Of a stretch of 64,000 nt of DNA, positions 42,497 through 50,900 are shown in pieces. The DNA comes from an uncultured Lachnospiraceae bacterium. GTDB lineage: Bacteria; Bacillota; Clostridia; Lachnospirales; Lachnospiraceae. The notes below the pieces were generated by a model, which saw nothing but the letters and a program-made list of their open reading frames with translations, ran no database searches and had not been told where the DNA came from. A program made the translations under genes and the position numbers. The first letter of the stretch is position 1. Each line of letters begins with the position of its first letter. The stretch lies in contig CAJUDH010000002.1 of NCBI GenBank assembly GCA_910584845.1, positions 203,339-267,338 on the forward strand. Reading direction: 5' to 3'.

Positions 42497-43513
42497 TTAT
42501 CCCCGCTCCTTCGCCCGGCGCGCCATAGCCAAGATCACCACCGGGGCGCCGAATACTGCCGTTACGGTACTGATACTTAGCTCCGTAGGGGCAAGCAAAA
42601 CCCTGGCAAGCAAATCGCACAACAGGCAAAACGCCGCCCCTCCCAAAAAGCAGGCCGGTACCACCACAAGGGGTTTTGTTGTCCGAAACAGGTATTTCAC
42701 CAAATGGGGCACCGCAATCCCCACAAAGGAAACCGGACCGGCAAAAGCCGTCACGCAGGCGGACAGCAGGCTGGATAAGGCCACAAGCGCCACCCGGAAC
42801 CGCCCCACGTCCAGCCCCATATTCCGGGCATAAACTTCTCCAAGCCCATAGGCGCCCATGGATTTGGAAAGCATAAGGACGCAAAAAAACGCTGCAAATA
42901 TTACCACTGCCATGACAGCTACATCCTCCCACCCAATTCCCGAAAAACTTCCTTTTGACCAGTTGTGTAAGTTCACTATATCTGCGTCGTCAGCAAAAGC
43001 CACCACAAAGTCGGTAATGGCCGAACAAATATATCCGACCATCACTCCACTGACAATCAGTGTGGACATATGGTCCATAACCTGGGACATCAGGACCACA
43101 ACCCCCATGGAAACCATGGCACCGGCAAAAGCCGCCCCAATCAAGGCACCGGAGCTGACCGCCATAGATTTTCCCAAAAACAGGACCATAACAAGGGCCA
43201 CCGCCAGCTTGGCCCCCGAAGATACCCCCAAAAGGAAAGGACCTGCAATGGGGTTGTGGAAAAAGGCCTGCAGCAAATACCCGGACAAAGCCAGGCCGCC
43301 TCCTAAAATAGCCGCCGCCAGGGCCCTGGGAAGCCGCAGTTTCAGGACAATGCCCCCATGGACGGCATCCGTCCCCCGCCCCCCCAATATAGCCGCGATT
43401 TCACCAAGCGGAATATCCACCGTACCGATGCAAAGGTTTAGTGCCAAAAGCAGCAGCACCGAAAAAAACAACGCCAAATACATGGCGCCATAGGCCTTTC
43501 CCCTATTTTCCAC
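42497..43513 (-). CDS. FecCD/BtuC-type ABC permease
   Basis: This 338-residue permease has about ten membrane segments and the FecCD family signatures (LPRALAAAILGGGLALSGYL, NPIAGPFLLGVSSGAKLAVA and VGIAVPHLVKYLFRT). It forms the channel for the cobalamin-type importer. It lies between the binding lipoprotein (105 bp upstream) and the ATPase (62 bp downstream), all on the minus strand. Confidence 0.93.
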   Translation of the reverse strand: MENRGKAYGAMYLALFFSVLLLLALNLCIGTVDIPLGEIAAILGGRGTDAVHGGIVLKLRLPRALAAAILGGGLALSGYLLQAFFHNPIAGPFLLGVSSGAKLAVALVMVLFLGKSMAVSSGALIGAAFAGAMVSMGVVVLMSQVMDHMSTLIVSGVMVGYICSAITDFVVAFADDADIVNLHNWSKGSFSGIGWEDVAVMAVVIFAAFFCVLMLSKSMGAYGLGEVYARNMGLDVGRFRVALVALSSLLSACVTAFAGPVSFVGIAVPHLVKYLFRTTKPLVVVPACFLGGAAFCLLCDLLARVLLAPTELSISTVTAVFGAPVVILAMARRAKERG

Positions 43514-43618
43514 AACAGCCTCCTGCCTTTCTTTTCCTGTTTTCGCCCTGGCCCGCCCATTTGCTTTTGGGCCGCACCCCCCAGCCTAAAAGCCCCTTCC
43601 GTTTGCCCGGCCATCCGG

Positions 43619-44815
43619 TTATTGCTCCAGCCGGTAGATAAAAACCATGCCGTCCCCCTCTTGTTCCAGCATTTTATAAATATCCTCGGTGATCGTCCCA
43701 AGCTTCATGGAAGACTGGTATAAATTTTTCTCCGTGCAAAAAACCCGCCCTTCCTGTACCGCTTTAAACTCCCCCAATAATCTGTGCTTTGCCACAAGTT
43801 CGTCTACGCAGGTAATCCCGCCGTCAACGGCGCCGTTATAAACCAGGTAATCCGCGTCCCTGGCAGTGGCATAAAATTCCTCCATCTGCAAAGCCACCGT
43901 GGAAGAGGAGCCGCCTTCGGCCCCAAGATCTGGAAACATCGGGTCCCCGCCTGCCAGGTTAATCATTTTCGCTAAATAATCCGAGGATTTACGGACGTTT
44001 ACCTTCCCGTCTGCTGTAATGTAGAAAAAAGCCACGGTTTTCCCTGACTTCCCTTTTCCCTCCAACGCTTTTAGCTTGGCCTCCTGGGAAGAAAACACTG
44101 CTTTTGCCTCTTCTTCTTTCCCTAAAAGTGCGCCGTAAAGCCTGACCCATTCCATCCTCCCCAAAGGCTCTTCTTCCCGGCTGGAAAGGTCCACCAGCAC
44201 AGGTATGGAAAATTGCCTCAGCTGTTCTGCCACCTCCGGAACATGGTAAACCATGGTATTTTCAATAGCCAGGCTGCACCCCCCTGAGAGGATCCGCTCG
44301 TAATCTGGCTCCCCGTAGCTGCCTGCATAAAGGATGTCCCCCCGCTCCATGGCTTTTCGGGCTTCCGGGATATACCATCCCTCCGGCCGCAGCCCGCTAA
44401 ACCCCAGAACGTCTAAAGCATCCAGGGCAACAAACATATCCATTACCCCGGAAGCTGCCAGATAAACCTGTTGGACCGGCTGCCTTAACGGCACAATGTC
44501 CGGGCTTAAATCTTCCGGAACCCCCAGGCCTTCCGGGACTGCCAAAAACCGGCCTGTATCAGATAAGGTAAACAAAACATAGCCCCTTTCATAGTAATCC
44601 ACCGAAAACCCTTTGGCATACCGGATGTCCATGCTATGGGTATAAACCAGCTCCTGGCTGATCCTGCCCCCTTCCTCAAGTTTACGGCCGCCCCCTGCCC
44701 CGTTGCCCCCCTTTGGGGGCCCGCAGGAAACCAGAAGCAAGAAAGCCAAAAATAAAAATACAAAAAACAAGGCCGCGGCTATCCCAAAACGCCTTCCCTT
44801 TCCCCTTATGCCCAT
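43619..44815 (-). CDS. corrinoid/iron-complex-binding lipoprotein, BtuF/FepB-like
   Basis: This 398-residue class III binding protein has a basic N-terminus, a hydrophobic segment and a lipobox-like LVSC. The start at 44815 was chosen because GGAGGAAGGGG lies just upstream; the frame is open for 62 codons before it but with no signal-peptide logic. Two lobes are linked by a long helix; VYLAASGVMDMFVALDALDVLGFSG and NTMVYHVPEVAEQL are typical. It is the second gene of the riboswitch operon and delivers its ligand to the FecCD permease. Confidence 0.88.
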   Translation of the reverse strand: MGIRGKGRRFGIAAALFFVFLFLAFLLLVSCGPPKGGNGAGGGRKLEEGGRISQELVYTHSMDIRYAKGFSVDYYERGYVLFTLSDTGRFLAVPEGLGVPEDLSPDIVPLRQPVQQVYLAASGVMDMFVALDALDVLGFSGLRPEGWYIPEARKAMERGDILYAGSYGEPDYERILSGGCSLAIENTMVYHVPEVAEQLRQFSIPVLVDLSSREEEPLGRMEWVRLYGALLGKEEEAKAVFSSQEAKLKALEGKGKSGKTVAFFYITADGKVNVRKSSDYLAKMINLAGGDPMFPDLGAEGGSSSTVALQMEEFYATARDADYLVYNGAVDGGITCVDELVAKHRLLGEFKAVQEGRVFCTEKNLYQSSMKLGTITEDIYKMLEQEGDGMVFIYRLEQ

Positions 44816-44910
44816 TTCCCCTTCCTCCTTTTCCACGTAATGCACTCTCGTAACCTCCCCGTGCCTGGTTCCCTTCCCACAAGGCTTTGCCGTCTCTTTT
44901 GCCTTCCTCT

Positions 44911-45945
44911 TTATTGGTTCAAACCATCCATGGCTGCTTTTACATGCCGCACATAAATATCCTGTATGGCTTTTAACTCTCCAAGCCCATGGAGCAGACA
45001 TTCCACTTCATACCCTTCCCCTTCCATAACAGCCTTCCAGGAATCCTCGCCGTCTCCCGCCATATCATTGTTGGCATGGTCGCCGGCCACTACCATCAAA
45101 GGTTCCAGCACTACCTTTTTATATTTTCCTGCCCCCCGCAAAGCTGCCGTTATATCGTCCAGCGTAGGGGTTGCTTCTACCGTCCCGATATAATAATTTT
45201 CAAATCCTTTTTCCGCCAATTTTTCCTGCAGCGAAGCATAAATCTGGTTGGAAGGCGCCTGCGTGCCATGCCCCATAAATACCACAGCCGTTTCCCCGTC
45301 GTCATAGGAAGAGGTGGCGTCTGTAACGGCTTTTGCCACGGCATCCAAGTCTTCTTCATCGGCCAGCAAAGGCTGGCCAACCACAATCTGCGCAAAATCC
45401 CCGTTGTAGTTTTCCAGCTCCTGGACCATGTCCCTATATTCCATCCCGTCCATCAGATGGGTGGGCTGGACAATCAAAGTTTTAACCCCGTCGGCCACTG
45501 CCCGGTCCAGGGCCTGAGCCATATTGTCAACCTCCAGGCCATCCCGCTCTTTTAATATGTCAATAATCTTCTGGGCCGTAAACGCCCTCCTCACCGGATA
45601 CCGGGGGTAAGCCGTGGCGATGGCCTCCTCAATGGCGCCGATGGTAACGTCCCGGCTTTCCTTATAGCTGGTGCCAAAGCTTACCACCAAAATAACCGCC
45701 TCTTCCGCCGCCGTCCCCTCTGCTTTCCCTTCCTCCCCGGCCTCGGGGGCCTTTGGCTTTTGGGCCTCATCCCTCTCCGGTTTTTCTGTCCCCGGCATTG
45801 CGGCAAATACCTCCTTTGCAGCCTCCCTCGTATCTGCCGCCCCTTCCGCCCCCGTGGCCGCCGTGTTGACATTGCCTTTGCATCCGGGCAGGCATAACGC
45901 TGCCGCCAGAAACAATACCGATAACGCTGAAATTTTCCCCTTCAT
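44911..45945 (-). CDS. cbiK: surface-anchored sirohydrochlorin cobaltochelatase, CbiK type
   Basis: This 344-residue CbiK-family chelatase inserts Co(II) into sirohydrochlorin in anaerobic B12 synthesis. Metal-binding and catalytic residues are intact: His163 (VQPTHLMDGME), His226 in MGHGTQAPSN, Glu257 region and His290 (LEPLMVVAGDHANNDMAGD). Unusually for a biosynthetic enzyme, residues 1-22 form a lipoprotein signal peptide (lipobox CLPGC, Cys22), followed by a Glu/Ala/Gly/Lys-rich linker to about residue 82. The enzyme should therefore sit outside the cytoplasmic membrane. It is the first gene after a cobalamin riboswitch, with a B12-type importer downstream and no other cobalamin biosynthesis gene nearby. 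Confidence 0.92.
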   Translation of the reverse strand: MKGKISALSVLFLAAALCLPGCKGNVNTAATGAEGAADTREAAKEVFAAMPGTEKPERDEAQKPKAPEAGEEGKAEGTAAEEAVILVVSFGTSYKESRDVTIGAIEEAIATAYPRYPVRRAFTAQKIIDILKERDGLEVDNMAQALDRAVADGVKTLIVQPTHLMDGMEYRDMVQELENYNGDFAQIVVGQPLLADEEDLDAVAKAVTDATSSYDDGETAVVFMGHGTQAPSNQIYASLQEKLAEKGFENYYIGTVEATPTLDDITAALRGAGKYKKVVLEPLMVVAGDHANNDMAGDGEDSWKAVMEGEGYEVECLLHGLGELKAIQDIYVRHVKAAMDGLNQ

Positions 45946-46204
45946 GTTGCTTCCTCCTTATATGAATTTGATGGAAAGCCGGAGTACACGGCCCCGGCTG
46001 CTGCCATACGCCCCTGATGCCCGTCGAAGTTTTGCCCCGCACCCCCCACTTTTCCAAGGAAGGTATCAATGGACGAAAAAAGAAGGCCCGTTAAGGGCCT
46101 TCCTACCGATACGCCAATATAGCACCTGCCCAAACGTACCTGTAGTTTGTACGTAACGGCAGATGCTTTTTGTCGGACTGGCTTTCGCAGGAAGCGCCAA
46201 CATA
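45946..46204 (-). promoter_or_regulatory. cbiK leader downstream of riboswitch aptamer
   Basis: This stretch between the B12-box and the cbiK start must hold the expression platform. AAGGCCCTTAACGGGCCTT-type complementarity at about 46084-46102 (GGCCCGTTAAGGGCC) could be the terminator stem, followed on the minus strand by a T-rich TTCTTTTTTC run. AAGGAGGAAGC precedes the cbiK ATG. Confidence 0.55.
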
Positions 46205-46420
46205 CAAAGCCAAGCAGGTTTCCTGGCTCGCGGGCCTTAAGGTGGGCCTGAAAATATCCTCCTACCTCAAATATACCCTGTCGCTCCCCCGCGCCTTCTC
46301 ATGCTTTCGCACAATGGCATCTTGCAAGGTGGCTTCCCGCTCACAGTGACCGGATCGCTCGGGACTTTCACCCGATTCTCTTTTACCCGGCTTCGTAAAG
46401 CCGGCACTTGGCCTTTTATG
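46205..46420 (-). ncRNA. cobalamin riboswitch
   Basis: On the minus strand the leader contains GGGTGAAAGTCCCGAGCGA, then CCGGTCACTGTGA and, near the 3' end, GAGCCAGGAAACCTGCTTGG (the B12-box). Their order and spacing match the cobalamin riboswitch. An upstream hairpin GCCGGCTTTACGAAGCCGG belongs to the peripheral P1/P2 area. It lies about 260 bp before cbiK and should switch the operon off when cobalamin is plentiful. Confidence 0.92.
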
Positions 46421-46440
46421 AAGTTATGGTTTATGGTTCC

Positions 46441-46469
46441 ATTGTAGAGCCCCCGGATAAAAATGTCAA
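46441..46469 (-). promoter_or_regulatory. promoter of the cbiK-importer operon
   Basis: Consensus TTGACA (46464-46469), a 17-bp spacer and TACAAT (46441-46446) lie just upstream of the cobalamin riboswitch on the minus strand. Confidence 0.88.
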
Positions 46470-46523
46470 CCGGAAACCCCGCAATGGGAAACCGCCAAAA
46501 GTGCCAGGCCTTTTGCGCCCACT

Positions 46524-47276
46524 TTATTCTGTAATGGCCCACACCCTGGCCGGAAGCCCGGTCGCCCCCTCAATCCTGGGGTAAGACACCACAAGCACCG
46601 CCCCTGCAGGCATCACCTGATCCAGATTGGTAAGGACTTCTACCTGCAGCTTCCCCTTGTCCAGCACATACCGTTCGCAGGCCAGATCCCCTGCCGCTGC
46701 CGCCTCCAGGGACGCATCCGTGTCCAAAGTCTCATGGCCGTTGGCGGCAGCGTTGCGTTCCTCATAAATATAGCGCAGCGCATCCATAGACCACCCCGGG
46801 AAATTCTCGCTGCCGTCGTCAGCAGTCCCAGAAAGGGCGTCCATATCCGGCCATTTTTTTGACCAATCCGTGCGCAGGGCCACAAAAGCCCCGTCCGGGA
46901 TAGGGCCGTACTTTTCCTCATACTCCCGGATATCGCCAGACGTAACCACATATGTGGGGTCCTCTTTCACTTTTTCCGATACGTCCACCACGCAAAGGGG
47001 GAAAATCAAGTCTTTCACCCCGTATGTTTCTGACAGTTCCCGCCCCTTCACAAAATGCCCCGGAAAATCAATGTGTGTGCCAAACTGCCCCGGAAATTTA
47101 AACGTCTGTATCAGGCAATCCAGCATCTCGTTCCCCCAGTCAAAACACGTAGCCCCCAGTTCCACAGCCCCCTTAGGGATCCCCGGCCAGTAAGGGCTGT
47201 CGTTATTGAGCGGATGGGAAAGCTCCACCCAATGGTATTTTTTCGCTTCTGTCAACGCATCCCACAATTTGTACAT
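46524..47276 (-). CDS. cyclase family protein, kynurenine-formamidase-like
   Basis: This 250-residue metal-dependent hydrolase belongs to the cyclase family. The defining metal motif HxDxPxHF is present as GTHIDFPGHF at about residues 65-74. A second conserved His/Asp region appears in LRTDWSKKWPDMD. GGGGG sits 8 bases before the ATG. Members include kynurenine formamidase, isatin hydrolase and uncharacterised amidohydrolases; no tryptophan-degradation genes are adjacent, so the substrate is unknown. It is monocistronic. Confidence 0.88.
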   Translation of the reverse strand: MYKLWDALTEAKKYHWVELSHPLNNDSPYWPGIPKGAVELGATCFDWGNEMLDCLIQTFKFPGQFGTHIDFPGHFVKGRELSETYGVKDLIFPLCVVDVSEKVKEDPTYVVTSGDIREYEEKYGPIPDGAFVALRTDWSKKWPDMDALSGTADDGSENFPGWSMDALRYIYEERNAAANGHETLDTDASLEAAAAGDLACERYVLDKGKLQVEVLTNLDQVMPAGAVLVVSYPRIEGATGLPARVWAITE

Positions 47277-47733
47277 ATGAATTTACCCCCTTTATTCTAT
47301 TCGTGTCGGCTATACGCCGCACATTGCTTCCCCGGCCGCCCATTCCGCGCCCCAAACCGCTGCGTCCATTGTCCCGTGAAAAAACAAACCGGGGCTAAAT
47401 ACGGTTTTTCCTCCATCGGTCAGCCCTCCTTTTGCTACAGGCCTTATTATATGTGGTATTATAGTAGATATTTATGCCTGTTTTTAGATTTCCCTATTTC
47501 CATAACGCAAGTATAACATAAACCACTGCTTTTGGCTACCTTAACCCACCGCCTAAAGCCAGCAGGGTTGCGGTAGCCATTATTTTAAAAAAACCGCATA
47601 TCAAGCCTGTAAATCACAGATGTTTTATAGTATAATAAAACGAGCATACAAAACAAAGATATGGCCGCCCGGCAAACGCTTTTTCGTGCAAAAGGCGTTC
47701 CGGGCAAAGCCGCGCCGTAGAGGATTGCGCCGC
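47277..47733. other. gap between cyclase and repeat block
   Basis: This stretch contains the cyclase promoter region (a minus-strand TATAAT near 47460) and an AT-rich segment around 47580-47640 with TATAAT at about 47632 on the plus strand, the likely promoter for the DUF1266 gene. No coding sequence is supported. Confidence 0.4.
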
Positions 47734-47880
47734 CCATATGGCCCCCAGGCAGGATGGGCCGCGCCGGAAAGCGGCTGCCTGGAAGTGGCTGCGCCGTCCA
47801 TATGGCCCCCGCAGGATGGGCTGCGCCGGAAAGCGGCTGCCCGGAAGTGGCTGCGCCGCCCATATGGCCCCCAGGCAGGG
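47734..47880. repeat. GC-rich tandem repeat, about 63-bp unit
   Basis: CCATATGGCCCCC recurs at 47734, 47798 and 47860, giving periods of 64 and 62 bp. Each full unit continues with CAGGATGGGC, GCGCCGGAAAGCGGCTGCC and GGAAGTGGCTGCGCCG. There are two full units and a partial third. The unit lengths are not multiples of three, so the repeat is unlikely to be coding. It lies in the leader of the DUF1266 gene. Confidence 0.85.
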
Positions 47881-47937
47881 AACCACGGCCCAAATTCTTT
47901 TTATTTGTAAGAAGGCAATCAAAGGAGCAAAACAAAT

Positions 47938-48789
47938 ATGAGTATTTTTGACCACTTTAAAAAACCGGGCAAAACCCCCGAAACCAGCCCTACGGCTTCT
48001 GCCGCCCCTCAATTGAAAGATTTCCACCCTTATGACACCGGGCTGTCCCAGGCCGTTATGGCGTTATCCGAAGAATTTAACAAGAAAGCCCCATCCATAC
48101 GCACCCCTTGTAGCCACAGCCAGTTCATCGCTTTACTGGCAGGCATCTGCGCCTTGCGTAAGACCCCCGGCATCCCGGGCCCCGGCCAGTCCGGCCCGGG
48201 CTATTTCACTGCCCTGCCCCGGTGCACATCCCCGGAAACCGAGGCCGAATGCCGCGCCCACTTAAAAGAGGTCTTTGGCATCACGGACAAACCGTCCTTG
48301 CTGGACTTTTGCAAAAAAGACATTTGTTGCAATAGCCAATACCTGGATTTCGTAGGCTTCTGGGAGGGCCGCCCTCCCTTTGACCTGGCCCGGCTGGACA
48401 AAGGGGCCCTGGAATTTTTCCAGGTGGCCCGGGACTTTTCCGCCCAGTTCTACCCCATTGTGGGCCATAAAGGCTATTTGGCCTGGGACATCAGCGAATG
48501 TGTAGGCCATCTGCGGACAGGCTATGCCTGCGGGCTGCTAACCCGGGAAGACCTGGAGGAAATGGCAGGGTATTGGATTGCCCAAGCCCAGTTTTTTAAC
48601 GGCTGGGCAGATTTCGCCGTCAGCCTGGTGTGCGGCGAGCTATATTGGGATTTCCGCCACGGCTCCAAATTGCCTGAGCTGAACCAGGGCCTGGATTTAT
48701 GGACGCGGCTGATCCGCATCCTGCTGGACGACAACACTGCCTGGGGCAGCGGCATGTGGTACGTGCCAACGGATAAAACGGGGCAATAG
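47938..48789 (+). CDS. DUF1266 family protein
   Basis: This 283-residue cytoplasmic protein has a C-terminal DUF1266-like region (about residues 130-280). The family pattern is visible in YLAWDISECVGHLRTGYACGLLTREDLEEMAGYW followed by AQFFNGWADFAVSLVCGELYWDFR (each split here only for description). AAAGGAG lies 8 bases before the ATG. The function of DUF1266 is unknown. It is 48 bp upstream of a Y-family polymerase gene on the same strand, so they may be co-transcribed. Confidence 0.75.
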   Translation: MSIFDHFKKPGKTPETSPTASAAPQLKDFHPYDTGLSQAVMALSEEFNKKAPSIRTPCSHSQFIALLAGICALRKTPGIPGPGQSGPGYFTALPRCTSPETEAECRAHLKEVFGITDKPSLLDFCKKDICCNSQYLDFVGFWEGRPPFDLARLDKGALEFFQVARDFSAQFYPIVGHKGYLAWDISECVGHLRTGYACGLLTREDLEEMAGYWIAQAQFFNGWADFAVSLVCGELYWDFRHGSKLPELNQGLDLWTRLIRILLDDNTAWGSGMWYVPTDKTGQ

Positions 48790-48837
48790 GCCCATTTACG
48801 GTGCCCCCCACTTTTATCTGAAGACCGGAGTACGTAT

Positions 48838-50367
48838 ATGCCGACCAAAAACCATATTTATGCCGCTATTGATTTGAAATCCTTCTATGCGTCTGTAGAG
48901 TGCATCCAACGGGGCCTTGACCCCCTTACCACCAACCTGGTGGTTGCCGACCAAAGCCGCACGGAAAAAACCATCTGCCTTGCCGTGTCCCCTTCTTTGA
49001 AATCATACGGGGTCCCCGGCCGGCCCCGGCTGTTTCAAGTCATCCAAAAAGTCAGGCAGGTCAATGCCGAGAGGAAGCGCCACGCCCCTGGCCACACATT
49101 TACCGGTTCCTCCTGCCAGGATCCAAAAATCCGCGTATCCCCGGAACTGGCCCTGGATTATATTACGGCCACGCCCCACATGGCCCTATACATGGAATAC
49201 AGCACGAAAATTTACCGTATTTATTTAAAGTACATTGCACCGGAAGACATCCATGTATACTCCATCGACGAAGTCTTTATTGACCTTACCGGTTACCTTT
49301 CCACTTATGGCCTGCCCCCACGGGGGCTTGTAGAAAAAATGATGCAGGATGTGCTGCAGGCCACCGGTATCACCGCTACTGCCGGCATAGGGGATAACTT
49401 GTACCTGTGCAAAGTTGCCATGGACATAGTATCCAAACAGGTACCCGCAGGCGAAAAAGGGATGAAAATTGCAGAACTTGACGAAATGTCTTACCGGCGC
49501 CTTCTCTGGACCCACCGCCCGCTGACCGACTTTTGGCGCGTGGGGCCAGGATATGCAAAAAAATTGGAAGAACATGGGCTGTACACTATGGGGGATATTG
49601 CCCGCTGTTCCCTGGGAAAGCCGGAAGATTTCCATAACGAAGAGCTTCTTTACCGCCTGTTTGGCATTAATGCCCAATTGTTAATCGACCATGCGTGGGG
49701 CTGGGAGCCTTGCACCATGTCAGACATTAAAGCCTATCAACCGGAAAGCAGCAGCTTAGGAGGCGGCCAAGTCCTGCAATGCCCTTACCCTTATGACAAA
49801 GCGAGGCTGATCATCAAGGAGATGGCCGACCAGCTGGCCTTGGACTTGGTTGACAAAGGGCTGGTGGCCAGCCAGCTGGTTTTAACCGCAGGTTATGATA
49901 CGGGCAGCCTGTCTTCCCCGGGGCTACAGCAAAAATACAACGGCCCCGTAACCACGGACCGTTATGGGCGTAAAGTCCCGAAACATGCCCATGGGAGCAT
50001 CCACCTTCCCTGCCAAACCTCTTCAGCAAAACAAATCACCGGGGCCGCCTTGGAATTATTTGAAAAAATTGCCGATAAAAATCTTTTGATTAAACGGGTT
50101 TCCCTCACCGCCAACCATGTATTGCCGGAAATCTCCGCCCAAAAATCGGAAACTTACCGGCAAATGGATTTGTTCACCGACTATGGATCCCTTGAGGAAC
50201 AACGGCTAAAGGAAGAAAACGACCGGCAAAAAGAGAAGCAGCTGCAAGAAGCCATGTTGTCCGTCAAAAAGAAGTTTGGCAAAAACGCCCTCCTAAAAGG
50301 CATGAGCCTCCAGCAGGGGGCCACCGCCCGGGAGCGGAACCAGCAGATTGGCGGCCATAAAGCCTAA
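48838..50367 (+). CDS. Y-family DNA polymerase, UmuC/UvrX-like
   Basis: This 509-residue translesion polymerase has the catalytic motifs of the family: AAIDLKSFYASVEC at the N-terminus and VYSIDEVFIDLTGY at about residues 139-152, carrying the acidic metal ligands. A helix-hairpin-helix-like thumb region and a little-finger domain follow. Length is longer than DinB and matches Firmicute UvrX/UmuC-like proteins. A YolD-family gene follows 83 bp downstream, the usual partnership in Firmicutes. SOS control is common for such pairs, but no clear LexA box was seen upstream. Confidence 0.92.
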   Translation: MPTKNHIYAAIDLKSFYASVECIQRGLDPLTTNLVVADQSRTEKTICLAVSPSLKSYGVPGRPRLFQVIQKVRQVNAERKRHAPGHTFTGSSCQDPKIRVSPELALDYITATPHMALYMEYSTKIYRIYLKYIAPEDIHVYSIDEVFIDLTGYLSTYGLPPRGLVEKMMQDVLQATGITATAGIGDNLYLCKVAMDIVSKQVPAGEKGMKIAELDEMSYRRLLWTHRPLTDFWRVGPGYAKKLEEHGLYTMGDIARCSLGKPEDFHNEELLYRLFGINAQLLIDHAWGWEPCTMSDIKAYQPESSSLGGGQVLQCPYPYDKARLIIKEMADQLALDLVDKGLVASQLVLTAGYDTGSLSSPGLQQKYNGPVTTDRYGRKVPKHAHGSIHLPCQTSSAKQITGAALELFEKIADKNLLIKRVSLTANHVLPEISAQKSETYRQMDLFTDYGSLEEQRLKEENDRQKEKQLQEAMLSVKKKFGKNALLKGMSLQQGATARERNQQIGGHKA

Positions 50368-50450
50368 AGGATTCCGGCCCTTCCTGCCTTCCTGAAAACG
50401 GCCCCGGCATACCTTTCCCAAAATACATAAACCGGAAAAAGGAGCACCCC

Positions 50451-50876
50451 ATGAGCCAAAAACAGCCAAAGCCTTTTCCATATGACGATATTGCCGGCCT
50501 CCCCCACCATGTATCCACTGCCCATGCGCCTATGCCTATGGCAGACCGGGCGGCACAGTTTTCCCCTTTCGCCGCTTTAACCAGCTACCATGCGGCCATC
50601 CGGGAAGCCGCCCGTTTTACGGATGAAAAAGCAGAATTGGACGAAAATGCCAAAGCCCTTTTAGACGAAAAAATGCAAATGATCCGTCAAAATATCCAAT
50701 CCCGCCCGAAAGCCTCCGTCCTGTACTTCCTTCCGGACAAGACGAAAGCCGGAGGGGCTTATATGCAGGCTGACGGCCGTGTGAAGAACATTGATCCTTT
50801 GCACCGGTCCCTCCTTATGCAGGACGGCACCTCTATCCCCATAGACGACATTGTTTCTTTGGAAGTAGAAATATAA
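50451..50876 (+). CDS. YolD-like family protein
   Basis: This 141-residue protein has the YolD family signature MADRAAQFSPFAALTSYHAAI at about residues 28-48 (20 residues or fewer quoted per motif: ADRAAQFSPFAALTSY). A helical segment and a beta-rich C-terminal half (SVLYFLPDKTKAGG to IPIDDIVSLEVEI) follow. YolD proteins accompany UvrX/UmuC-type polymerases and are thought to act with them. AAAAAGGAG precedes the ATG. Confidence 0.85.
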   Translation: MSQKQPKPFPYDDIAGLPHHVSTAHAPMPMADRAAQFSPFAALTSYHAAIREAARFTDEKAELDENAKALLDEKMQMIRQNIQSRPKASVLYFLPDKTKAGGAYMQADGRVKNIDPLHRSLLMQDGTSIPIDDIVSLEVEI

Positions 50877-50900
50877 ACGGGTGCCATGGACATACCCTCC

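Noticed and set aside
47585..47935. Minus- and plus-strand open frames through the 63-bp repeats
   Set aside because: The repeats fall in different frames from copy to copy, so the encoded peptides are by-products of GC-rich sequence.
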